5,043 bases of DNA from Acidimicrobiia bacterium (GTDB lineage Bacteria; Actinomycetota; Acidimicrobiia; Acidimicrobiales; Ilumatobacteraceae), in contig JACDHN010000226.1 in the NCBI GenBank assembly GCA_013821025.1, positions 1 to 5,043 of the forward strand. Reading direction: 5' to 3'. A program made the translations under genes and the position numbers. Below are positions 1-4,538 of this stretch, in pieces (the first letter of the stretch is position 1; each line of letters starts with the position of its first letter). Below the pieces are notes generated by a model. The model did no database searches, was not told where the DNA came from, and worked only from the letters and a program-made list of their open reading frames with translations.

Positions 1-275
1 CGGGCGTACGGCAGAAGCGCCATCTCGCGGGCGATCTTGATGGCGTTGGCGACGTCGCGCTGCTGCTGCACGTCGTTGCCGGTCACCCGCCGGTTGCGGA
101 TCTTGGCGCGATCGCTCATGAAACGGTTGAGCAGGTCGACGTTCTTGTAGTCGACGTAGTCGACCCGCTCGATAACGAGCACGCTTGTCTTCTTCTTGAA
201 GCGACGCGTGCTGGCATCCTTGCTGCTGCTGCTGCTGCTGCTGGTCCCTCGGGACCGGTTCTTCTTGCTGGCCAT
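1..275 (-). CDS. rpsR: 30S ribosomal protein S18 (partial, C-terminus cut by window edge)
   Basis: S18 is a small-subunit protein that pairs with S6 on the 16S rRNA platform. The start is the ATG at 275-273; 91 codons are visible and the frame runs off the left edge, so only the last few residues should be missing. Recognition rests on the S18 core: a VDYKN segment (41-45), LLNRFMSDRAKIRNRRVTGN (48-67) and the C-terminal QRDVANAIKIAREMALLPY (72-90). The N-terminus is basic and carries a run of seven serines (12-18), all AGC codons. No cysteine is present, so this is the zinc-free (C-minus) form. A GAGG Shine-Dalgarno (plus-strand cctc, 286-289) lies 10 nt before the start. It is the third gene of rpsF-ssb-rpsR, 28 nt after the ssb stop, and is probably co-transcribed from the rpsF promoter. 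Family assignment is very secure. Confidence 0.96.
   Translation of the reverse strand, partial: MASKKNRSRGTSSSSSSSKDASTRRFKKKTSVLVIERVDYVDYKNVDLLNRFMSDRAKIRNRRVTGNDVQQQRDVANAIKIAREMALLPYA
222..242. repeat. (GCT/AGC)7 trinucleotide microsatellite in rpsR
   Basis: Seven perfect gct repeats on the plus strand read as seven AGC serine codons in rpsR, residues 12-18. The uniform codon choice suggests replication slippage rather than selection on individual codons. Any change in copy number stays in frame and would alter only the unstructured N-terminal tail of S18. Confidence 0.85.
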
Positions 276-303
276 GTGAAAAGTGCCTCGTGATTCTCGT
301 GGG

Positions 304-783
304 TCAGAACGGATCTTCGCCGTAGCTGCTGTCGGGAGCTCGGTCGCTGCCGCCAGCACCAGCGCCGCTGCTGGCGCCACTGCCACCGCCGCTGGCGCCA
401 CTGCCACCATCGGGCGAGTTGCTCGAGCTGCGGGTGGTGCGCTCGACGGTGGCTGTCGCCCACCGCACGCTGGGGCCGATCTCATCGGCGATCACCTCGA
501 CGACGGAACGCTTCTCGCCATCGTTGGTCTCCCAGGACCGCTGCTCGAGGCGGCCGAACACGATGATGCGGTCGCCCTTGTTGAGGCTCGCCGCGGCGTT
601 CTCGCCAAGCGTGCTCCAGGCGACGACGTTGAAGAACGACGTCTGCTCCTGCCACTCCCCGTTGACCTGATAGCGGCGGTTGACGGCGATACCGAAGCTG
701 GCGACGCCGCGCCCGGTCTGGGTGAAGCGCAACTCGGGGTCGCGGGTCAGGTTGCCGACGATGGTGATGGTGTTGTCTGCCAT
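304..783 (-). CDS. ssb: Single-stranded DNA-binding protein
   Basis: This 159-residue protein binds and protects single-stranded DNA in replication, recombination and repair, and recruits partners through its C-terminal tip. The OB-fold domain covers about residues 1-110: it opens MADNTITIVGNLTRDPELRF, continues with SFFNVVAW (49-56) and the KGDRIIVFGRLEQRSW block (69-84), and ends near the IADEIGPSVRWA segment. After it comes a flexible Gly/Ser-rich linker (about 118-150) containing a duplicated seven-residue unit, GGSGASG/GGSGASS. The extreme C-terminus is GEDPF, the acidic-hydrophobic interaction tip, less acidic than the DDIPF of E. coli. The ATG start has AAGGA (plus-strand 792-796) 8 nt upstream. 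It lies between rpsF (35 nt upstream) and rpsR (28 nt downstream), the standard order for primary SSB genes. Length and architecture are typical of actinobacterial SSB. Confidence 0.97.
   Translation of the reverse strand: MADNTITIVGNLTRDPELRFTQTGRGVASFGIAVNRRYQVNGEWQEQTSFFNVVAWSTLGENAAASLNKGDRIIVFGRLEQRSWETNDGEKRSVVEVIADEIGPSVRWATATVERTTRSSSNSPDGGSGASGGGSGASSGAGAGGSDRAPDSSYGEDPF
370..408. repeat. 21-bp tandem duplication in the ssb linker
   Basis: The 18-bp string gctggcgccactgccacc occurs at 370-387 and again at 391-408, giving a period of 21 bp (seven codons). It encodes the GGSGASG/GGSGASS units of the SSB linker. Being in frame, expansion or contraction would only lengthen or shorten a disordered linker, so this is probably a neutral length-variable site. 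Confidence 0.85.
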
Positions 784-818
784 GGGATGGTTCCTTTCGC
801 GGGTGCCGAGCGGTCGGC

Positions 819-1151
819 TCAGGCAGCCTCACCCGACAGCCCACGGCGCTCGGCCTCGGAGTCGGGGAGACGGATCAGCTTGTGGCGGACGATGTCGTCC
901 GCGAGGCGCAGCATGCGCTCGACCTGATCGAGGGCGCCGCCAGGAGCGAGGAGCTCGAGCACGAGGTAGTAGCCCGTGTCCTTGCGATTGATCGGGTAGG
1001 CGAACTGCCGCTTCCCCCACCAGTCGGGCTTGCCGTGGATGGTGCCACCGGCGCCCTCGATCGCATCGGTGATGCGCTTGATCCACTGCTGAGCTGCGGG
1101 ATCCTCGACGTCACCGTCGATGATGACCATCATTTCGTAGGCACGCGTCAT
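819..1151 (-). CDS. rpsF: 30S ribosomal protein S6
   Basis: S6 is a 110-residue small-subunit protein that dimerises with S18 on 16S rRNA. It opens MTRAYEMMVIIDGDVEDPA, the typical S6 first strand (YE-MVII). It then shows the helix around QQWIKRITDAIEGAGGTIH, the signature WWGKRQFAYPI (about 44-54) and KDTGYYLVLELLA (57-69), and ends with IVRHKLIRL before a short tail. The frame could open upstream to 1253, but the ATG at 1151 is chosen because S6 homology starts exactly there and a very strong Shine-Dalgarno, AAGGGAGGT (plus-strand 1161-1169), lies 9 nt before it. The upstream extension would read through the structured leader. It is the first gene of rpsF-ssb-rpsR and probably the target of S6:S18 feedback through the leader described separately. 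Confidence 0.97.
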   Translation of the reverse strand: MTRAYEMMVIIDGDVEDPAAQQWIKRITDAIEGAGGTIHGKPDWWGKRQFAYPINRKDTGYYLVLELLAPGGALDQVERMLRLADDIVRHKLIRLPDSEAERRGLSGEAA

Positions 1152-1228
1152 GCGTCCTGAACCTCCCTTCGGACCTCGCGTCTCAGACGCGAGGGCCCCG
1201 GCGGTCGGGGCAGGGTGAATGTTGAACC
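1152..1228 (-). promoter_or_regulatory. Structured rpsF 5' leader, candidate S6:S18 autoregulatory element
   Basis: Two hairpins sit one nucleotide apart just upstream of the rpsF Shine-Dalgarno. The nearer is a perfect inverted repeat at 1174-1194, with 10-nt arms cctcgcgtct and agacgcgagg around one central base. The farther is 1196-1210, with arms ccccg/cgggg and a five-base loop that reads ACCGC in the mRNA. In the mRNA, CCCU (plus-strand 1212-1215) can pair with AGGG of the Shine-Dalgarno, closing both hairpins into a three-way junction with an unpaired CCG next to the closing stem. Known from the literature: S6:S18 represses its own mRNA in several bacteria by binding a leader structure with an exposed CCG that mimics 16S rRNA. 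That this leader is such a site is inference. Confidence 0.42.
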
Positions 1229-1234
1229 CGGGCG

Positions 1235-1240
1235 AGTGTA
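1235..1240 (-). promoter_or_regulatory. Possible -10 element for the rpsF operon
   Basis: The minus strand reads TACACT here, matching the actinobacterial -10 pattern TANNNT. It would start transcription near 1228, giving a leader of about 77 nt that contains both hairpins. No convincing -35 box is found 16-18 nt upstream, so this is a weak call. It is the best candidate in the 132-bp gap between the ctaG-like stop and rpsF. Confidence 0.22.
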
Positions 1241-1283
1241 CCGGTGCCGTCACGACATCGACGCTGACAGACGGGTGTGACGC

Positions 1284-2144
1284 TCAGACCTCCGAGCGAG
1301 GTGGGGCGTCGGCCCGGGCTCGTCGGTACGACTGGTCGCCGGCGTGGTCGGCGTAGAACCAGCGGGCCCACATCACGGCCATCGCGCCCCAGACGACGGG
1401 CACCATGCCGACCTTCATGATCGCCCCGGCCAGTTGCTGGTCGTCGACGGCGCTCAGCCCGACCCGGGGCGCCAGCTCGTACGCCGAGTACAGCGGGTAC
1501 TCGGAGAACACCATGAATCCGGCCGGCACGATCGATACCCCGCCGATGGCCAGGAACAGGTACGCCATCTTGATCAGCACCGACTCGTGCACCACCTCTG
1601 GCAGCGGTGAGATCACCGGTGACCAGGCGATCAGCCCCATCAGCAGCCAGGTCATGTCGATCACGAACGAGCCAAGCTGGCTGCCGCGCAGCAGGTCCAC
1701 CGTGTCGGGGGCGTGCGAGCACACGAGCAACACGTTGAACAGGACTCCTGCGACGAGCGGCCGCGCCACGATGCGGTACAGACGGTCGATCTGCAGGCGG
1801 TGGACGAAGCGCCGCGCCATCCACTCGGGCACGCCGAGCAGCATCAGCGGCGCCACGCCCAGCACGTACAGCAGGAACTGCATCATGTGCGCCGACAGCA
1901 GGTAACCCGATCCGAGCGCCCCGAGCGGCCAGTCCGACGTGATCCACAGCACGGCCAGCGCCCCGGCGAAGCGGTACACGTGCCGGCGATCGGCGGCGAC
2001 GAGCGACCGGCCGGTGACACGCAGGTGGCGTCGCCACGACAGCCCGTACACCGTGGCGAACGCAGCGACCAGCACCCACACGCCGTAGTACGGGCGCCAC
2101 TCCCACGACCAGTCGCTGAGCAGGCGCACGCACCAGAACCTCAC
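1284..2144 (-). CDS. CtaG-type (caa3) cytochrome c oxidase assembly protein
   Basis: This 286-residue polytopic membrane protein belongs to the Caa3_CtaG family, which assists copper insertion and maturation of haem-copper oxidases. About seven hydrophobic spans are visible, near residues 20-37, 58-74, 80-105, 127-142, 159-177, 189-213 and 241-262. Family marks include the N-terminal DWSWEWRPYYGVW, the WITSDWPLGALGSGYLLSAH block (67-86) followed by MMQFLLYVLGVAPL, the CSHAPD turn (142-147), and DQQLAGAIMK (235-244), which matches the DQQL-G-IM signature. His86 and His144 are plausible metal ligands by family analogy. The start is GTG (2144-2142), overlapping the Sco stop by 4 nt (GTGA) and preceded by AGAGGTGA, which suggests translational coupling. 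The C-terminal tail is short and hydrophilic. No strong terminator follows. It is named CtaG only in the caa3 sense and is unrelated to the Cox11-type CtaG. Confidence 0.92.
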   Translation of the reverse strand: MRFWCVRLLSDWSWEWRPYYGVWVLVAAFATVYGLSWRRHLRVTGRSLVAADRRHVYRFAGALAVLWITSDWPLGALGSGYLLSAHMMQFLLYVLGVAPLMLLGVPEWMARRFVHRLQIDRLYRIVARPLVAGVLFNVLLVCSHAPDTVDLLRGSQLGSFVIDMTWLLMGLIAWSPVISPLPEVVHESVLIKMAYLFLAIGGVSIVPAGFMVFSEYPLYSAYELAPRVGLSAVDDQQLAGAIMKVGMVPVVWGAMAVMWARWFYADHAGDQSYRRARADAPPRSEV

Positions 2145-2830
2145 GGCGTCTCACCTCTGGCCAGCCGGGGCAGGTCGCGAGCCCAGTCGACCTGCCTGGT
2201 CCCGAACGGGTACACGATGTGCGCCGACCCGTCGGGTGAGTAGGCGATCATCTGGCTGGCGTGGCCGACCGTGTAGAAATCGGAATCGTCTGGCTCGTCG
2301 AACGTCGCCCGAGGCACCTGGGCGATGTCCTGGGCATCGGCCAACTGGTCGGCGGTGCCGGTCAGGCCGACGAAGCTGCGGTCGTACTGGTCGAGATACG
2401 AGCGGATCACGTCGGGCGAGTCACGGACCGGATCCACGCTGACGAACACCACTTGGGCGGCCGCCCGCACGTCACCGGGCATCGTGGTCAGCGCCTTGTC
2501 GAGCGTGATCAGGTTGGCGGGGCAGATGTCGGGGCAGCTCGTGTACCCGAAGAACAGGATCGTCAGCCTGCCCTCCGTCTCTGCCTGCAGGTCGAAGGGA
2601 CGCCCGTCGGTGTCGGGCAGCACGATGGCCGGTTTCGGCTGCGGCTCGGCCAGCTCAGTGCCAGCCCAGGCGCTGGCGCCGTTGCCGTCGCCGCGTGCAA
2701 GCCCCACGCCGAGCCCGATGCCGAGCACCAGCACGCCGACGACGGCGATGCCGATCAGCACCGAGCGGACAGCGAAGGTTTGATCATGTTGATGATCACC
2801 AGGGCGGCGCTCGGCGTCGCGATCTGCCAC
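2141..2830 (-). CDS. Sco/SenC family copper chaperone, membrane-anchored
   Basis: Sco proteins carry copper to the CuA site of cytochrome c oxidase subunit II or act as its thiol reductase. From the chosen GTG start the protein has 229 residues: a short cytoplasmic tail, one transmembrane anchor (about 21-46), and an extracytoplasmic thioredoxin-fold domain. The copper motif is TSCPDICP, with Cys99 and Cys103, and the distal ligand is His190 in YTVGHASQM. The SVDPVRDSPDV block (131-141) is also characteristic. The frame is open to an ATG at 2956, but that would overlap the DUF192 gene by 80 nt with Arg-rich, shadow-like sequence. GTG at 2830 is the first normal start after the DUF192 stop, although its Shine-Dalgarno is poor (CGGA). 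The exact start is therefore uncertain. The stop overlaps the CtaG start (GTGA). Function and family are secure. Confidence 0.92.
   Translation of the reverse strand: MADRDAERRPGDHQHDQTFAVRSVLIGIAVVGVLVLGIGLGVGLARGDGNGASAWAGTELAEPQPKPAIVLPDTDGRPFDLQAETEGRLTILFFGYTSCPDICPANLITLDKALTTMPGDVRAAAQVVFVSVDPVRDSPDVIRSYLDQYDRSFVGLTGTADQLADAQDIAQVPRATFDEPDDSDFYTVGHASQMIAYSPDGSAHIVYPFGTRQVDWARDLPRLARGETP
2781..2798. repeat. Perfect 7-bp inverted repeat at the start of the Sco gene
   Basis: Arms tgatcat (2781-2787) and atgatca (2792-2798) flank the four-base loop gttg. The element lies about 11 codons into the Sco reading frame and encodes the DHQHDQ stretch. It is AT-richer than its surroundings and could fold in the mRNA near the initiation region. 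It may also be chance, because TGATCA is itself palindromic. Confidence 0.55.
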
Positions 2831-2876
2831 GTTCCGAGGGTACCGGCGCCCGGCATCGATCAGATCAAGCAGCGGA

Positions 2877-3479
2877 TCAGAAACCAGCGCAGTTCGCGGC
2901 CTCCGCGCCAGGCGCGATCGTCGTGCCGCTGCCGATGCCGAGGTCGTCGAGCCCACCCTGGGGCACCTCGAGCGCGTAGCGGAAGGGTGCCACTGCGGGG
3001 TAGCGAGGGCATTCGACAGGATCGGGTGAGCGGCACGGTTCCATGTCGGTCGACGACACGAACCGACCGTCGCCGTCGAAGAAGGCGATCGACAGGGGGA
3101 GCACGGTGTTGAACATGTAGAAGCGGCCTGTTCCCTCCTCGGGGTAGGCGAACAGCATCCCGACTGGTTCGCCGAGATCGGTCACCTCCATGAGTCCGCG
3201 GCTGCGCTCTTCGGGTGAGTCGGCGAGCCATACGCAACACGGGTCGGCACCGGTCAGCTCGAGCGTCACCGTCGTGAAGCCTTCGGGCTGACGGCCTGTC
3301 TGGGTGGTACCGACGCCCGTCGAGTCGGTAATCGTGCTCGAGTCGACGACCGTGCTCGCCCGACCAGCGCTGCTCGTGGTCGAGGCGACGTCCGGTGCTT
3401 CGGACTCGATCGAGCGGTTGTCGCCGGCACACCCGGCGAGCGTCAGCGCGACGATGGCGGCGCCGAGGGCGCCCTTCAC
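2877..3479 (-). CDS. DUF192 domain lipoprotein
   Basis: This 200-residue protein begins at the GTG at 3479. Residues 1-17 form a lipoprotein signal peptide with lipobox LAGC, so Cys17 should be lipidated and the protein anchored on the outer face of the membrane. A Ser/Thr-rich linker follows (about 20-66), then a DUF192 domain (about 70-192). Family marks are the SPEERSRGLM block (88-97), GMLFAYPE (107-114), FYMFNTVLPLSIAFFDGDG (120-138), the DMEPC...CPRY segment (145-160) and RYALEVPQGG (167-176). The biochemical role of DUF192 is not established. Besides Cys17 there are cysteines at 81, 82, 149, 157 and 197. Its start overlaps the DUF5318 stop in a GTGA, and it precedes a Sco gene, so a role in copper handling or oxidase assembly is inferred. 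The frame extends to 3683 without a signal peptide at its start, so the GTG is preferred. Confidence 0.9.
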   Translation of the reverse strand: MKGALGAAIVALTLAGCAGDNRSIESEAPDVASTTSSAGRASTVVDSSTITDSTGVGTTQTGRQPEGFTTVTLELTGADPCCVWLADSPEERSRGLMEVTDLGEPVGMLFAYPEEGTGRFYMFNTVLPLSIAFFDGDGRFVSSTDMEPCRSPDPVECPRYPAVAPFRYALEVPQGGLDDLGIGSGTTIAPGAEAANCAGF

Positions 3480-3892
3480 CGACCGCCGACGGGCAGCACC
3501 CGCAACAGGTGGTGCCAGTGGCACTCGGTGCACGCCTCGACGATGTACGCCGACAGTTCCTCGCGACGGCGGTTGAGCGTCGCCATCTCGCGGGCGGTCG
3601 TGACGCACTTCCCGTGGGGCGGGAGCCGCGGCCCGAACACGTACGTGACGAGCCGCAGCTCCTGCTCCTCGCAGATCGGGCATGGGTTCTTCGTCTCGGT
3701 GCCGACGTTGGTGGCGGCCCGGATCAACTCGGGATGGGCGTCACACACCTGGTCCTGGCGCAGGCGGCCGCGGCGGTACTCGTTGATGAGCGCCCGGCGT
3801 TCGAGCCTGTGATCGATGATGCTGCGGTAGGTTCCACCTCCCGTCAGCGCACTTGCCGTGAAGCTCATCTGCGACAGGGTAGTGCTGTCCAT
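3476..3892 (-). CDS. DUF5318 family protein, zinc-ribbon-like
   Basis: This 138-residue protein is recognised as DUF5318, an uncharacterised family known mainly from Actinobacteria. Visible blocks are an N-terminal basic helix (RSIIDHRLERRALINEYRRG, 23-42), the hallmark VCDAHPELIRAA (49-60), a first CPIC pair (71-74), VTYVFGPRLPPHGK (82-95), and YIVEACTECHWHHLLR (116-131) with a second CxxC pair at 121-124. The two CxxC pairs suggest a structural zinc ribbon; this is inferred. There is no signal peptide or membrane span, so it is probably cytoplasmic. The ATG at 3892 is preferred because GGGAG lies 4 nt before it, whereas the in-frame ATG at 3868 has no Shine-Dalgarno. A longer frame to 4234 runs antisense through the methyltransferase gene and is rejected. 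Its stop overlaps the DUF192 start. It is the first gene of the four-gene cluster; function unknown. Confidence 0.87.
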   Translation of the reverse strand: MDSTTLSQMSFTASALTGGGTYRSIIDHRLERRALINEYRRGRLRQDQVCDAHPELIRAATNVGTETKNPCPICEEQELRLVTYVFGPRLPPHGKCVTTAREMATLNRRREELSAYIVEACTECHWHHLLRVLPVGGR

Positions 3893-3935
3893 CGGGCTCC
3901 CATAGCCGTCACCGGTCCGTCGGTAAGGTGGCGCC
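3893..3935. promoter_or_regulatory. 43-bp divergent intergenic region
   Basis: This short gap separates the DUF5318 gene (leftward) from the methyltransferase gene (rightward), so it must hold or overlap both start signals. On the plus strand TAAGGT (3924-3929) fits the TANNNT -10 pattern and would put the start site at or next to the GTG at 3936. The same bases, AAGGTGG, also make a reasonable Shine-Dalgarno. A pentamer ccgtc is repeated at 3906-3910 and 3917-3921, 11 bp apart, around the palindrome ACCGGT. I find no clear promoter for the leftward gene. Confidence 0.35.
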
Positions 3936-4511
3936 GTGACCGCACCTGTGTCCTTCGGCGTCGGCGTTCCCGACGACACCGTGCTGCGCCTATGCGGTGA
4001 TGTCGGTGGCGGCAGGAGAGTGCTCGAACTTGGCGTGTCGGACGCCCGCAACTCGCTGATCGTCGCCCAGGCTGGGGGCAAGGCCATCGCCGTCGATCCC
4101 GACCCGACGAGGCTGGCTGAGGTGCGCGACGCTGCCCATGCTGCCGAGCTGTACGTGGAGTGCTTCGAAGCCGACATCGCCGACCTCGGGTTCGCCACGA
4201 GCGCGTCGATGGAGCTGGTGATCGCCGACCACACGCTGGCCGGCGTGTCCGACCTACCGCGCCTGGCGCGCCAGGTGCACCGGGTGCTGCGGCAGAGCGC
4301 GGCGTTCGTGATGTCGGTCGACCACCCGTTTGCCGCAGTTGCCGCCGATCCCTCCGTCGCCTACGGCGCCAAAGCGCCGACCATCGGTGACTGGTTCACG
4401 CTGTTCGAGCGCGTCAACTTCCGCGTCGATCGCTTGTACGAGCTCGGAGTCGGAGACGGATCACCGGTACCGACGACGCTCGTCGTGCGAGCTCGCAAAG
4501 AGGGCTCGTGA
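3936..4511 (+). CDS. Class I SAM-dependent methyltransferase-like protein
   Basis: This 191-residue protein has the Rossmann-type methyltransferase layout. Motif I lies at about 28-40 (RVLELGVSDARNS), followed by an acidic residue at the end of strand 2 (AVDPD, 52-56, probably binding the SAM ribose). An acidic motif appears around CFEADIADLGF (76-86), then strand 4 MELVIADHTL (92-101) and the helix LPRLARQVHRVLRQ (107-120) leading to AAFVMSVDHPF. The C-terminus ends PVPTTLVVRARK, as in many Methyltransf_11/25 proteins. Motif I is glycine-poor (ELGVSDARN in place of the usual E/D-x-G-x-G-x-G), so SAM binding is likely but not assured. The substrate is unknown. The start is GTG at 3936 with AAGG 7 nt upstream. 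It is the only plus-strand gene, divergent from the DUF5318 cluster and convergent with the thioredoxin-like gene. Confidence 0.82.
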   Translation: MTAPVSFGVGVPDDTVLRLCGDVGGGRRVLELGVSDARNSLIVAQAGGKAIAVDPDPTRLAEVRDAAHAAELYVECFEADIADLGFATSASMELVIADHTLAGVSDLPRLARQVHRVLRQSAAFVMSVDHPFAAVAADPSVAYGAKAPTIGDWFTLFERVNFRVDRLYELGVGDGSPVPTTLVVRARKEGS

Positions 4512-4516
4512 GCGCG

Positions 4517-4538
4517 GTCAGCCGGCTATCGGGCTGAC
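4517..4538. terminator. Hairpin at the convergent gene ends, possible bidirectional terminator
   Basis: Perfect 7-bp arms gtcagcc (4517-4523) and ggctgac (4532-4538) flank an eight-base loop. The hairpin starts 6 nt after the methyltransferase stop and includes the stop codon and last codons of the opposing thioredoxin-like gene. Neither strand has a following T-tract, so it is not a canonical intrinsic terminator, but GC-rich hairpins without U-tails are often proposed for actinobacteria. Confidence 0.4.

Noticed and set aside
283..927. Plus-strand open frame of 214 codons opposite ssb and rpsF
   Set aside because: Its Ala/Gly/Asp-rich content mirrors the ssb linker and the conserved ribosomal operon on the other strand.
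1152..1253. N-terminal extension of S6 to 1253
   Set aside because: The sequence is unlike any S6 N-terminus and passes through the leader hairpins; the strong Shine-Dalgarno and family start agree on 1151.
1248..1282. Inverted repeat cgtcac/gtgacg as a ctaG terminator
   Set aside because: Only 6 bp with a 23-nt loop and no T-tract, so it is probably chance.
1405..1905. Plus-strand open frame of 166 codons opposite the CtaG gene
   Set aside because: It is a shadow of the CtaG-like membrane protein: Ser/Thr/Arg-rich, no recognisable domain and no ribosome binding site.
2261..3112. Long plus-strand open frame of 283 codons opposite Sco and DUF192
   Set aside because: High GC makes long antisense frames common. 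The product is Arg/Gly/His-rich without a fold, and both opposing genes have clear family motifs.
3906..3921. ccgtc direct repeat around ACCGGT as an operator
   Set aside because: A 5-bp repeat is too short in GC-rich DNA to claim a regulator site without comparative support.
3893..4234. Extension of the DUF5318 frame upstream to 4234 on the minus strand
   Set aside because: It lies antisense to the well-supported methyltransferase gene, has low-complexity Ser/Ala/Pro-rich sequence, and DUF5318 similarity begins only near 3830. The ATG at 3892 has a Shine-Dalgarno.
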